Assembly (NCBI GenBank): GCA_964425915.1
Contig: CAYROO010000002.1
Span: 310,001 to 374,000, forward strand
Source: Polycyclovorans sp964425915
GTDB taxonomy: Bacteria > Pseudomonadota > Gammaproteobacteria > Nevskiales > Nevskiaceae
Length of the DNA: 64,000 nucleotides
Direction: 5' to 3'
Made by a program: the position numbers and the translations under genes. Below, piece after piece: positions 40,557 to 49,265 of this stretch (the first letter of the stretch is position 1; each line of letters opens with the position of its first letter). Under the pieces are notes generated by a model. The model was not told where the DNA came from. It saw nothing but the letters and a program-made list of their open reading frames with translations, and searched no databases.

Positions 40557-41324
40557 TCAGAGACTGCGGATGGCGTTGAAGGTGGCCACCACCGGGCCGG
40601 TCGGACCGGCCTCAGGGGAGCCGCCGGGCGGCTCCAGGCTGACGGCGAGCACCGGCGCCTCACCCGGGGGCAGCGCCTCGACGACCCGCTCAAGCTCGCC
40701 ACGCACCGGCAGCACCCCCAAAGACTTTGGCGTGCCGTCTGCGCCAATCCACCAGAGCTCGGCGTCCTGATTCTGATCCAGCCGCGGCGTGCCTTCCACG
40801 CGCACCCGCATGCGGCCACCATGCAGCGGCACCGACACCAACCAGCGGCCGCCGTCGGCGGTCAGCGCGCCGACATAACTGGGCGCAGCCTCGGCGACCG
40901 CCACCGGCGGCGGCGGGACCTGGGCGGTTTCGCGGACCAGCAGCACACCCAGCACCATCGCCAGCAACGACGCTGCCATGGCCAGGGCACGCCAGCCGCG
41001 GTTGACGCCGCGGGGTGCCGCCGATGGCCGAGCCGCGGTCAGGATCGGCGGTACCCGCCCGCCCGCCGCAGCGGGCACGTCGCGTGCCGGTGTCGCCGTG
41101 ATGATCTGTCGGGAGATGGCGGCCCACACGGCCGGCGGCGGTGTTTCCACCGGGAAGCCGTGGTTGAGCCGTTGGAACTGGCGCTCCCACCAATGGACGG
41201 CCGCAGCCAGTGCCGGATCGGTCGCCAGTCGCCGCTGGACGGCACGCCGAGCCGATCCGCGCAGGGTCCCGAGCGCGTAGGCGGCGGCCAGGTAGCGGCG
41301 CGCATTGACGCTGAGCCGGCTCAT
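40557..41324 (-). CDS. RskA-type anti-sigma factor
   Basis: A 255-residue protein. The N-terminal cytoplasmic part (1-125) begins RRYLAAAYALGTLRGSARR, typical of the anti-sigma K group (YxxGTL-RxxF class). It is followed by one membrane helix, LAMAASLLAMVLGVLLV, and a periplasmic RskA domain (WLVSVPLHGGRMRVR, LWWIGADGTPKSLGVLPV, LAVSLEPPGGSPEAGPTGPV). The ATG at 41324 overlaps the sigma stop (ATGA). It should hold the sigma factor at the membrane until proteolysis releases it. Confidence 0.88.
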   Translation of the reverse strand: MSRLSVNARRYLAAAYALGTLRGSARRAVQRRLATDPALAAAVHWWERQFQRLNHGFPVETPPPAVWAAISRQIITATPARDVPAAAGGRVPPILTAARPSAAPRGVNRGWRALAMAASLLAMVLGVLLVRETAQVPPPPVAVAEAAPSYVGALTADGGRWLVSVPLHGGRMRVRVEGTPRLDQNQDAELWWIGADGTPKSLGVLPVRGELERVVEALPPGEAPVLAVSLEPPGGSPEAGPTGPVVATFNAIRSL

Positions 41325-41890
41325 TCCAGGCACTCCCGCAGCCGCGACAGGCCGCGCCGAACCCAGCTCTTCACGGTGCCGAGTGGGCTGGCCAGCCGCT
41401 GTGCCAGCTCGGAATGGGTGTAGCCCTCGTAGTAGGCGAACAGCACCGCACGTCGCTGCTCGTCGGGCAGCTCGGCGAGACAGTCTTCCAGACGGTGCAG
41501 ACGCTCGCCGGTGTCGGCGGCTTCCGCCGGGCCAGGTTCGAGGTCGACCGGCTCGGCACTGGCCATGCGTTCGTCGTCCAGCGACAGGTGTTCCCGCCGG
41601 GCACGCAAAAGATCCAAGGCCCGATATCGGGCGATGGTCATCAGCCAGGCCAGCGGCGTGCCCTTTTCAGGGGCATACGACTCCGCCCGGTTCCAGATTT
41701 TGAGGTAGCAGTCCTGCAAGGCTTCCTCCGCCCAGTCACGCTGCCGCAACATACGGACCAGCACGCCGAACAGATGCGAGGCAGTGAGTTCGTAGAGGCG
41801 GCGGAAGGCGATGACGTCACGTTCCGCAGTCGCCGCCAGCAGCGGGACCAGGGTGTCGGCGTCGGGGGGCGTGGCGGTAGAACGCGGCAT
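41321..41890 (-). CDS. ECF sigma factor, SigK-like
   Basis: A 189-residue ECF sigma factor. Region 2 is seen in VIAFRRLYELTASHLFGVLVRML and WAEEALQDCYLKIWNRAESY, region 4 in LPDEQRRAVLFAYYEGYTHSELAQRLASPLGTVKSWVRRGL. It is paired with the RskA-type anti-sigma factor and divergent from hemB. The 115-base intergenic space should carry its promoter. It is the third ECF pair-type arrangement in 40 kb, not counting the lone ECF42-type factor. Confidence 0.9.
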   Translation of the reverse strand: MPRSTATPPDADTLVPLLAATAERDVIAFRRLYELTASHLFGVLVRMLRQRDWAEEALQDCYLKIWNRAESYAPEKGTPLAWLMTIARYRALDLLRARREHLSLDDERMASAEPVDLEPGPAEAADTGERLHRLEDCLAELPDEQRRAVLFAYYEGYTHSELAQRLASPLGTVKSWVRRGLSRLRECLE

Positions 41891-42005
41891 TGGATGACTA
41901 TAACGGATTGCCGATGACGTCCGGATGCCTGCGCGGCATCGGTCCGGGCCCGGCAGGCCCCGCTAGAATGGCGGACTGACCGATTGACTTCACAGGAGTG
42001 CATGC

Positions 42006-43007
42006 ATGGCTGGCGCCTACCCCCTGACCCGACCCCGGCGGTTACGTCAGGCGCCGTTTGTCCGCGAACTGGTGCGCGAAACCCGGCTGTCGCCGGGCAA
42101 CCTGGTGCAGCCGCTGTTCGTTGCCGAAGGCGACCTTGCCGGCCCGATTGCCAGCATGCCCGGGTGCGAACGGCTGCCCCTGGAGGCACTGGTGGATACG
42201 GCGGTGCGGCTGCAAGCGCTGGGCATCCCCGCCATCGCCCTGTTTCCGGTGATTCCACAAGCGCGCAAGAGCGACCGCGGGGAAGAAGCGCTCAATCCCG
42301 AGGGCCTGGTGCCGCGTGCCATCGCTGCCGTGAAGCAGGCTGCGCCCCAACTGGGGGTGATCGTCGACATCGCGCTCGACCCCTACACCACGCACGGCCA
42401 CGACGGTATGCTGGATGCCGAGGGCTATGTCGACAACGATGCCACGGTGGAAGTGCTGCGCAAGCAGGCCCTGCTGTACGCGCGATCGGGCGCCGACATG
42501 GTGGCGCCGTCCGACATGATGGACGGCCGCGTAGGCGAGATCCGCCGGGTGCTGGAACGCGACGGTCTCCATCGCACCTTGATCCTGTCCTACGCAGCGA
42601 AGTACGCCAGCGCCTTCTACGGCCCCTTCCGCGACGCCGTGGGCTCCTCGGCCAATCTCGGCAAGGCGGGCAAGCAGACCTATCAGATGGACCCCGCCAA
42701 CACCGACGAGGCCTTGCGCGAAGTGGCGCTGGACCTCGACGAAGGCGCCGACATCGTGATGGTGAAACCGGGTCTGCCGTATCTGGACATCATCCGCCGG
42801 GTCAAGGACCGTTTCGGCGTGCCGGTGGCGGCCTATCAGGTCAGCGGCGAGTACAGCATGATGCAGGCCGCCATAGCCCGCGACATGCTCGATGAGCGGG
42901 GCGTGCTGATGGAAGCCCTCACCTGCCTGCATCGTGCCGGCAGCGACATCATCTTCACCTACTATGCCGAGCGCGCCGCGCGCTGGCTGCGCGAGTCCCA
43001 GGCATGA
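42006..43007 (+). CDS. hemB: porphobilinogen synthase (delta-aminolevulinate dehydratase)
   Basis: A 333-residue enzyme joining two aminolevulinate molecules in heme synthesis. Schiff-base lysines lie in YAAKYASAFYGPFRDA and VMVKPGLPYLDI. The metal site region at DIALDPYTTHGHDG has Asp and no Cys cluster, pointing to the magnesium- rather than zinc-dependent group. The start with AGGAG upstream is clear (ATG 42002 is an out-of-frame neighbour). It overlaps aroE by 4 bases. Confidence 0.95.
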   Translation: MAGAYPLTRPRRLRQAPFVRELVRETRLSPGNLVQPLFVAEGDLAGPIASMPGCERLPLEALVDTAVRLQALGIPAIALFPVIPQARKSDRGEEALNPEGLVPRAIAAVKQAAPQLGVIVDIALDPYTTHGHDGMLDAEGYVDNDATVEVLRKQALLYARSGADMVAPSDMMDGRVGEIRRVLERDGLHRTLILSYAAKYASAFYGPFRDAVGSSANLGKAGKQTYQMDPANTDEALREVALDLDEGADIVMVKPGLPYLDIIRRVKDRFGVPVAAYQVSGEYSMMQAAIARDMLDERGVLMEALTCLHRAGSDIIFTYYAERAARWLRESQA

Positions 43008-43813
43008 AACGCTTTGCCGTCATCGGCCACCCGGTGGCCCACAGTCGCTCGCCGCTGATTCACGCCCGCTTTGCCGAGGACACCGGCGCGGCGCTGCAGT
43101 ACAGCACCCTGGACATCGCGCCGGCCGAACTAGCCGACCGCATCCCGGCGCTGTTCGCCGAAGGCTGGGACGGCTTCAACGTCACCCTGCCGCACAAGGA
43201 AGCGGTGGCCGCCCTGTGTGCCGAGGTCACCCCACGGGCGGCGCAGGCCGGTGCGGTCAACACCCTGGTGCGCGGCGCCGACGGCTGGCAGGGCGACAAC
43301 ACCGATGGCGCCGGGCTGGTGGCAGACCTGCGGTTTCTCGGAATGGCGGTCGCGGGCAAGCGGGTGTTGGTGCTGGGCGCTGGCGGCGCCACCCGCGGCA
43401 TTCTCGGCCCGCTGCTGGCCGAAAGGCCGGCGCAGTTGGTGGTGTCCAACCGCAACCCCTGGAAGCCGGAGGCTCTGGCCGAGGCCTTCGCCACCGTCGG
43501 CACGGTCATCCCGCGCACCCATCTGGCGCTCAAGGGCGATCAGTTCGATCTGGTCATCAACGCCACCTCAGCCGGCCACGGTGGACAGGCGCCGCGACTG
43601 CCGGAGGGCCTGCTGGCCCCGGGCGCCGAGGCCTACGACCTCAGCTATGGCACCGCCCATGGACCCTTCGCAGCCTGGGCGGTGGCGGCCGGTGCCAAGC
43701 GCGTACATGATGGCCTGGGGATGCTGATCGAACAGGCCGCCGAGAGCTTCGAGCGCTGGCACGGGGTGCGGCCGCCGACGGCCGAACTGCGGTCCGGCCT
43801 ACGGCCCGGCTAG
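43004..43813 (+). CDS. aroE: shikimate dehydrogenase
   Basis: A 269-residue NADPH-dependent enzyme converting 3-dehydroshikimate to shikimate. The substrate motif GHPVAHSRSPLIHARFAE, catalytic Lys/Asp in NVTLPHKEAV and GDNTDGAGLVADL, and the dinucleotide motif VLGAGGATRGIL are present. ATGA overlap with hemB indicates coupling, so heme and aromatic-compound synthesis are linked at the mRNA level here. Confidence 0.95.
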   Translation: MKRFAVIGHPVAHSRSPLIHARFAEDTGAALQYSTLDIAPAELADRIPALFAEGWDGFNVTLPHKEAVAALCAEVTPRAAQAGAVNTLVRGADGWQGDNTDGAGLVADLRFLGMAVAGKRVLVLGAGGATRGILGPLLAERPAQLVVSNRNPWKPEALAEAFATVGTVIPRTHLALKGDQFDLVINATSAGHGGQAPRLPEGLLAPGAEAYDLSYGTAHGPFAAWAVAAGAKRVHDGLGMLIEQAAESFERWHGVRPPTAELRSGLRPG

Positions 43814-43832
43814 GCGGGACAGCGCTGCGGGC

Positions 43833-44603
43833 TCAACCGCCCTTGTGCTCGCGCTGCTGGGCTTCGACGGCGTCGATGCCGGGGGTGAACCAGCGTGAGG
43901 CGAGAATGCCGAGCTCGTAAAGCAGGTAGACCGGAATCGCCAGCATCAACTGCGAGATCACATCCGGCGGCGTGAAGATGGCGCCGAGGATGAAGGCGCC
44001 CACCAGCACGTACTCGCGCACGTCCTTCAGCTTGGCCGGGGTGACGAAGCCGGTACGCACCAGCAGCACGATGGCCACCGGGGTCTCGAAGGCAAAGCCG
44101 AAGGCGATGAACAGGGTCAGCACGAAGCTCAGGTAGGCGCTGATGTCGGTCATCACCGACACCCCTTCCGGCGCCATGCCGATGAGGAACCCGAACACCG
44201 TCGGCAACACCAGGAAGTAGGCGAAGGCCACTCCGGCATAGAACAGCAGGGTGGACGACAGCATCAGCGGTGCTACCAACCGCTGTTCCGAGCGATAGAG
44301 CCCGGGTGCCACGAAGGCCCAGACCTGGTAGAGCGTCCACGGCATGGAGATGAGGAAGGCCACCACGCCCGCGAGTTTGATCGGGGCGAAGAACGGGGAG
44401 GCCACCTCGGTGGCGATCATGCTGGTGCCTTCGGGCATCAGCGCGATCAGCGGGTCCGCCACCAGGGCGTAGAGATCCTTGGCAAAGAAGGTCAGTGGCA
44501 GGAAGCAAATCAAAACGCCCCAGACGATCTTCAGCAGGCGGTCGCGCAGTTCCAGCAGGTGGGCGATCAGCGGCTGTTCAGTACCGGAGGTCTCCGCGCT
44601 CAT
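43833..44603 (-). CDS. tatC: Sec-independent protein translocase TatC
   Basis: A 256-residue inner-membrane protein with six helices, the receptor for twin-arginine signals. The start motif HLLELRDRLLKIVWGVLICF, the periplasmic loop with FFAPIKLAG, and the conserved FAFETPVAIVLLVRTGF are typical. Its ATG overlaps the tatB stop by 4 bases. It is the last gene of the his-tat string. Confidence 0.95.
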   Translation of the reverse strand: MSAETSGTEQPLIAHLLELRDRLLKIVWGVLICFLPLTFFAKDLYALVADPLIALMPEGTSMIATEVASPFFAPIKLAGVVAFLISMPWTLYQVWAFVAPGLYRSEQRLVAPLMLSSTLLFYAGVAFAYFLVLPTVFGFLIGMAPEGVSVMTDISAYLSFVLTLFIAFGFAFETPVAIVLLVRTGFVTPAKLKDVREYVLVGAFILGAIFTPPDVISQLMLAIPVYLLYELGILASRWFTPGIDAVEAQQREHKGG

Positions 44604-44887
44604 GGCTTGTCGCCCGGCGACTTCACGTCCGAGACCACCTTGTTGACGGTATCGCGGGTGGCACGCTCACCCTCCTGCAGGGCCCGCTTGGCTTCGTCGA
44701 GCTGCTTGCGCAGGTCGCTGGCGCGGGTCTCGCGGTCCAGTTCGGCGGAGAGGTTGCGCATGTACACACGCGCCTGCCCGGTCCAGCGGCCAACCGTGCG
44801 CGCCACCCGCGGCAACTTCTCGGGCCCGAGCACGATCAGGGCGATGACCAGGCAGATCGCCAGTTCAGTGAAGCTGATGTCCAGCAT
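44600..44887 (-). CDS. tatB: Sec-independent protein translocase TatB
   Basis: A 95-residue protein: an N-terminal membrane helix (MLDISFTELAICLVIALIVLGPEKLP with the Pro hinge and GPEKLPR motif), an amphipathic helix and a charged tail. TatB works with TatC as signal receptor. It starts 24 bases after tatA and overlaps tatC. Confidence 0.93.
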   Translation of the reverse strand: MLDISFTELAICLVIALIVLGPEKLPRVARTVGRWTGQARVYMRNLSAELDRETRASDLRKQLDEAKRALQEGERATRDTVNKVVSDVKSPGDKP

Positions 44888-44911
44888 GGTCGGTGCGCCC
44901 CGCGGGCTGGA

Positions 44912-45142
44912 TCAGACGTTCTGCTTGTGCTTCTTCGATTCGGCGTTGGCGTCCTGGCTCTCGGAGCGCGCCAGTTGTTCGGCCGTCTTCGGGCCGTCCG
45001 CCTCGCCGTCCTTCATCGACTCCTTGAAGTTCTTCACCGCCGCGCCGAGATCGCCGCCGGCATTGCGCAACTTCTTGGTGCCAAACACCACCAGTACGAT
45101 GGCCAGCACGATCAACCAATGCCACACACTAAAGGTACCCAT
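44912..45142 (-). CDS. tatA: Sec-independent protein translocase TatA
   Basis: A 76-residue pore subunit: helix WHWLIVLAIVLVVFGTKKLRNAGGDLG, with the FGTKKLR motif and Gly hinge, then an amphipathic helix with FKESM and a charged tail. ATG 45142 has AGGAGGAG upstream; a longer frame from 45193 is not family-like. It begins one base after the hisE stop, so it shares the his transcript, as in Pseudomonas. Confidence 0.93.
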   Translation of the reverse strand: MGTFSVWHWLIVLAIVLVVFGTKKLRNAGGDLGAAVKNFKESMKDGEADGPKTAEQLARSESQDANAESKKHKQNV

Positions 45143-45143
45143 C

Positions 45144-45473
45144 TCACTCCTCCTGGATCCGCGCGGCTTTTTCCGCGAGACCCGACAGTCCAAAACGGCG
45201 AGCCAGCTCGCCTGTCACCTGATCGGCTTGCAGTCCTTTGTGGGCCAACAACACCAGGGTATGAAACCACAGGTCCGCCACTTCATGGACCAGGGCATCG
45301 GTATCCGGGTTCTTGGCGGCGATCAGCACCTCGGCCGCCTCCTCTCCCACCTTCTTGAGGATGGCGTCGTCGCCGCGCCGATACAGGCTGGCCACGTAGG
45401 ACTGATCGGCTCCGGCCTGCTTGCGGTGTTCCAGCACCGCCTGCAGTTCTGCGAGCACATCGCCGCTGTTCAT
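45144..45473 (-). CDS. hisE: phosphoribosyl-ATP pyrophosphohydrolase
   Basis: A 109-residue all-alpha nucleotide pyrophosphatase of the second histidine step. The metal motif KVGEEAAEVLIAAKN and DLWFHTLVLLA are the standard HisE signature. HisI activity is not fused, and no hisI gene occurs in the string, so the third step must be encoded elsewhere. Confidence 0.93.
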   Translation of the reverse strand: MNSGDVLAELQAVLEHRKQAGADQSYVASLYRRGDDAILKKVGEEAAEVLIAAKNPDTDALVHEVADLWFHTLVLLAHKGLQADQVTGELARRFGLSGLAEKAARIQEE

Positions 45474-45544
45474 CAGGATAAGGTCTCGAGGTGACGGTCT
45501 GGCGACAGCTTACACCGCGGCTGGCGGCGCTGTGCCCATACCGA

Positions 45545-46315
45545 TTACTGGCGGATGCGTACGCCCTTGTCGGCCAGGTAGGCCTTGGCTTCGCCCACCG
45601 TGTGGGTGCCATGGTGGAAGATGCTGGCGGCCAGCACCGCATCGGCACCGCCGTAGGTCAGCCCCTCGTAGAGGTGCTCCAGATTGCCCACACCGCCGCT
45701 GGCGATCAGCGGCACGGTCACCGCATCGCTGATGGCGCGCAGCAGTTCATGGTCGTAGCCAGCCTTGGTGCCGTCGCGGTCCATGCTGGTCACCAGCAAC
45801 TCACCCGCGCCATAACGCACCATCCGGATTGCCCAGTCGACGGCATCCAGCCCGGTCGGCTTGCGTCCGCCATGGGTAAAGATCTCCCAACGCGGCGGCT
45901 CTTTCTTCTTGTTGACGCGCTTGGCATCGATGGCCACCACGATGCACTGCACGCCGTAGCGGTCGCTGGCCTCGGTGACGAACTCGGGTCGTGCCACGGC
46001 AGCGGTATTGATGCTCACCTTGTCGGCACCGGCGGACAGCAGCGCCCGCACATCGGCGCAGGTCCGCACACCGCCCCCCACCGTCAACGGGATATAGATT
46101 TCGCGGGCGACCGCTTCCACGGTCTGGAACAGGGTGGGGCGGTCCTCGGAGCTGGCCGTGATGTCGAGAAACACCAGCTCGTCGGCGCCCTGCTGGTCGT
46201 AGCGATGCGCCACTTCGACCGGGTCGCCGGCATCGCGGATGTCCTCGAACTTGACGCCCTTGACCACACGACCGCGGTCAATGTCGAGACAGGGGATGAT
46301 GCGCTTGGCGAGCAT
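45545..46315 (-). CDS. hisF: imidazole glycerol phosphate synthase cyclase subunit
   Basis: A 256-residue (beta/alpha)8 barrel that joins with HisH to make IGP and AICAR. Catalytic Asp residues lie in IIPCLDIDRGRVVKG and LLVTSMDRDGTKAGYD; phosphate sites are in VGGGVRT and IASGGVGN. The ammonia channel mouth faces HisH, encoded two genes upstream. Twenty-six bases separate it from hisA. Confidence 0.95.
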   Translation of the reverse strand: MLAKRIIPCLDIDRGRVVKGVKFEDIRDAGDPVEVAHRYDQQGADELVFLDITASSEDRPTLFQTVEAVAREIYIPLTVGGGVRTCADVRALLSAGADKVSINTAAVARPEFVTEASDRYGVQCIVVAIDAKRVNKKKEPPRWEIFTHGGRKPTGLDAVDWAIRMVRYGAGELLVTSMDRDGTKAGYDHELLRAISDAVTVPLIASGGVGNLEHLYEGLTYGGADAVLAASIFHHGTHTVGEAKAYLADKGVRIRQ

Positions 46316-46341
46316 GTCGGTCCTGCGGCGGGGCGGAGCGC

Positions 46342-47073
46342 TCAGGCCTCGCCGTTGACGATCTTGAGCGCTTCGCGAAGGGTGAAGCCGCCCTCGTAGA
46401 GCGCACGGCCGATCACCGCGCCGGCCACCCCTTCGCTTTCCAGGGTTTTCAGTTTGCGGATGTCATCCAGCGAGGAAACGCCGCCGCTGGCAAACACCGG
46501 GGTATTCAGGCTGCTGGCCAGACGGCCGGTGGCTTCGTCATTGAAGCCGCCCATCATGCCGTCGCGGCCGATGTCGGTATAGATGATGGCTTCGACGCCG
46601 TCGCGCTCGCAGTGCTGCGCGGTCTCAATGACATCGTGGCCGGTGATCTTGGTCCAGCCGTTGAGCGCGACGCGGCCGTCCTTGGCATCCAGGCTGACGA
46701 TGATGTGGCGCGGGTACTCGATGCACAGATCGTGCAGGAAGTGCGGCGCATTGACCGCCTTGGTGCCGATGATGACGTACTGCACCCCAGCATCAAGGTA
46801 GCGCTGCACGGTCTCCTCGTCGCGGATACCGCCGCCGACCTGCACCGGAATGCTGATCGCCGAGGTGATCGCCTCGACCACCTTGAGGTTGAGTGGCTGT
46901 CCCTTCAGGGCGCCATCAAGGTCGACGACATGGAGCCGTTCGGCGCCTTCGTCGACCCATCGCTGGGCCATGCTGACAGGGTCATCGGAGAAGACGGTTA
47001 CGTCATCCATTCGGCCTTGGCGCAGACGCACGCATTGGCCATTTTTGAGGTCGATCGCGGGGATGAGCAGCAT
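46342..47073 (-). CDS. hisA: phosphoribosylformimino-AICAR ribotide isomerase
   Basis: A 243-residue (beta/alpha)8 barrel, homologous to HisF, for the fourth histidine step. Catalytic Asp in IPAIDLKNGQCVRL and in YTDIGRDGMMGG; phosphate-binding VGGGIRD and FASGGVSS. It lies between hisH and hisF, in the common his order. Confidence 0.95.
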   Translation of the reverse strand: MLLIPAIDLKNGQCVRLRQGRMDDVTVFSDDPVSMAQRWVDEGAERLHVVDLDGALKGQPLNLKVVEAITSAISIPVQVGGGIRDEETVQRYLDAGVQYVIIGTKAVNAPHFLHDLCIEYPRHIIVSLDAKDGRVALNGWTKITGHDVIETAQHCERDGVEAIIYTDIGRDGMMGGFNDEATGRLASSLNTPVFASGGVSSLDDIRKLKTLESEGVAGAVIGRALYEGGFTLREALKIVNGEA

Positions 47074-47229
47074 GAGCTGGGCAGACAGCGGGAGGCAGAT
47101 GAAGGGGTCGGCAGGTCGGTTGCGGGGCGCGCCGGGCGCGCAAGCAGTCGTATGGGCGAAATCAGCAGTGGAGAGCCTGTCGGAACCGAAGCGTGCCCCA
47201 GCCGCGGTGGCAGCGCAAGCGGCCGGCGC

Positions 47230-47868
47230 TCATGGCGCCCAGGTCACGAAGTTGGCAAGCAGGGCGATGCCCATGGCCTGGCTCTTTTCCGGGTGAAACT
47301 GGAACGCCACGATATTGTCGCGGGCCAGCGCCGCCGGGAACTCCAGAATGTAGTCAGACACCCCCAGCGCATGCGCTGGGTTCTTCAGCTGGGCGTGGTA
47401 GCTGTGCACAAAATAAAACCAGCTGTCGTCCGGGATGCCCGCCCAGATTGGGTGCTGGAGGGTCTGGCGAACCCGGTTCCAGCCCATGTGCGGCACCTTC
47501 AGGCGCTCGTAGGCGGTGTCCGGGGTCGGATCAGGGAAGCGCACCACCTCGCCCGGAAACAGGCCCAGGGCGTCGACGCCGCCGTTCTCCTGGCTGTGTC
47601 CCAGCATCACCTGCATGCCCAGGCAGATGCCCATGAGCGGCTTGGTCTTGGCCACTTCCAGCACCAGATCGTTGAGCTCGAGGCGCCGCAGCTCGTTCAT
47701 GCAGCTGCGCACCCCGCCGACGCCCGGCAACACGATACGGTCGCACTTGAGCAGGTCCTCGGGATCGTAGGAGATCTCCACACGCGCAGCGCTGCTGACC
47801 CGCTCCAGGGCCTTGCCGAGCGAGTGCAGGTTACCCATGCCGTAGTCAATGATGCCGATGGCGGCCAT
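47230..47868 (-). CDS. hisH: imidazole glycerol phosphate synthase glutaminase subunit
   Basis: A 212-residue class I glutamine amidotransferase supplying ammonia to HisF. The nucleophile is the Cys of GICLGMQVML; His and Glu occur in AFQFHPEKSQ. The oxyanion-region PGVGGV is present. It is 156 bases before hisA, the largest gap inside the string, with no gene seen in it. Confidence 0.94.
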   Translation of the reverse strand: MAAIGIIDYGMGNLHSLGKALERVSSAARVEISYDPEDLLKCDRIVLPGVGGVRSCMNELRRLELNDLVLEVAKTKPLMGICLGMQVMLGHSQENGGVDALGLFPGEVVRFPDPTPDTAYERLKVPHMGWNRVRQTLQHPIWAGIPDDSWFYFVHSYHAQLKNPAHALGVSDYILEFPAALARDNIVAFQFHPEKSQAMGIALLANFVTWAP

Positions 47869-47901
47869 AACAGCGGGAGTGCAGGATCCGGGAGCGCGGG
47901 C

Positions 47902-48495
47902 TTACAGCACGCCCTTGGTGGAAGGCATGGCGTTGCCGGCGCGCGGGTCCGCGCTGGCGGCCATGCGCAGGGCACGACCAAACGCCTTGAACACGGTCTC
48001 GGCAATGTGGTGACTGTTGCGGCCGCGCAGGGCGTCCACATGCAAGGTCACCTTGGCGTGGTTGACGAAACCCTGGAAGAACTCGCGGAACAAGTCGACG
48101 TCGAAACTGCCGATGCGGGCGCGGGTGAAGTCAACAAACCACTCCAGCCCGGGGCGCCCGGACAGATCGATCACCACCCGCGACAGCGCCTCGTCCAGCG
48201 GCACATAGGCATGGCCGTAACGCACCAGGCCCTTCTTGTCGCCCACGGCTTCGGCAAAAGCCTGGCCGAGGGTGATGCCAATGTCTTCCACCGTGTGGTG
48301 ATCATCGATGTGACGGTCGCCGTTGGCCTTGACGGTGAGGTCCACCAGCCCGTGCCGAGCCACCTGGTCCAGCATGTGATCCAGAAACGGGATGCCCGTA
48401 TCCAGGCAGGCCACGCCACTGCCGTCCAGGTTGAGTTCAACCTCGATCTGGGTTTCCAGCGTGTTGCGGCGGAGACTGGCGGTGCGAGCGGACAT
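47902..48495 (-). CDS. hisB: imidazoleglycerol-phosphate dehydratase (monofunctional)
   Basis: A 197-residue manganese enzyme with the two repeated His motifs, DDHHTVEDIGI and RGRNSHHIAE, and the FLDHMLDQVARHG signature. It lacks the phosphatase domain of the enterobacterial fusion, so histidinol-phosphatase must be separate. First gene of hisB-H-A-F-E-tatABC. The promoter should lie in the 95 bases between it and dtd. Confidence 0.95.
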   Translation of the reverse strand: MSARTASLRRNTLETQIEVELNLDGSGVACLDTGIPFLDHMLDQVARHGLVDLTVKANGDRHIDDHHTVEDIGITLGQAFAEAVGDKKGLVRYGHAYVPLDEALSRVVIDLSGRPGLEWFVDFTRARIGSFDVDLFREFFQGFVNHAKVTLHVDALRGRNSHHIAETVFKAFGRALRMAASADPRAGNAMPSTKGVL

Positions 48496-48590
48496 GGGCC
48501 CGGGGGCTGTCGAAGAGCCGCGTAGGATACTCCCCGCCTAAGCAAACGCAAGCCGGGCGTGGTTGGGGTGCAGGACCGGGAGAAGGCGCC

Positions 48591-49028
48591 TCAGGCTTCC
48601 AGCCAGAAGGTTACCGGCCCGTCGTTGACCAGACTGACCCGCATATCGGCCCCGAATTGCCCTGCAGCCACCGTTGGGTGCTGTGCGCGGGCCAGCGCCA
48701 CCAAGCTGGCGAACAACACCCGCGCCCGGCCCGGCGGGGCCGCCGTGGAAAAGCCGGGCCGGCTGCCGCGGCGGGTATCGGCGGCCAGGGTGAACTGCGG
48801 GACCAGCAGCAATCCGCCACCCGTGTCGACCAAGGACCGGTTCATCCGGCCGGCCTCATCCTCGAACACCCGATAACCCAGCAGCCGCGCCAGCAAACGC
48901 TCCGCCCGGGCTTCGTTGTCCGTGGGTTGTATCCCGATCAGCACCAGCAGCCCGGCGCCGATCTCGGCAACGCGTTCACCCTCCACCGTCACCGCCGCGG
49001 ACGTGACTCGTTGCAACAAACCGATCAT
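48591..49028 (-). CDS. dtd: D-aminoacyl-tRNA deacylase
   Basis: A 145-residue tRNA proofreading enzyme that removes D-amino acids. The cross-subunit active-site motifs are VPQFTLAAD (the SQFT motif, here PQFT) and NDGPVTFWLE (the GPVT motif). ATG 49028 with AGGAG upstream is chosen. It lies upstream of hisB in the same direction and may be transcribed with it. Confidence 0.92.
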   Translation of the reverse strand: MIGLLQRVTSAAVTVEGERVAEIGAGLLVLIGIQPTDNEARAERLLARLLGYRVFEDEAGRMNRSLVDTGGGLLLVPQFTLAADTRRGSRPGFSTAAPPGRARVLFASLVALARAQHPTVAAGQFGADMRVSLVNDGPVTFWLEA

Positions 49029-49265
49029 CGACAATCTCCTACAACGCTGTCAGAAACCTCGGCGTTGGCGCTCGCAGACGCCCCGATACACTCGCCTCTC
49101 TGGAATTGAACGACCGATCGGTCACATCCGGTCACCGTTCCGCTTCAGAACTTCCTCCCATTGGGCATCGCCCCAGGCTCGGTCACTGCCGGGCCTTCTT
49201 TTTGCCCGCTCGGTGTACCCTTCGCGCACAAGATAAGGGTATCGCTCACGAGGAGAGGTCGTTTC

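Noticed and set aside
46612..48525. 637-codon open frame opposite the his genes
   Set aside because: Antisense shadow across three well-supported his genes; composition is His/Gly/Gln-rich, as expected of an antisense frame.
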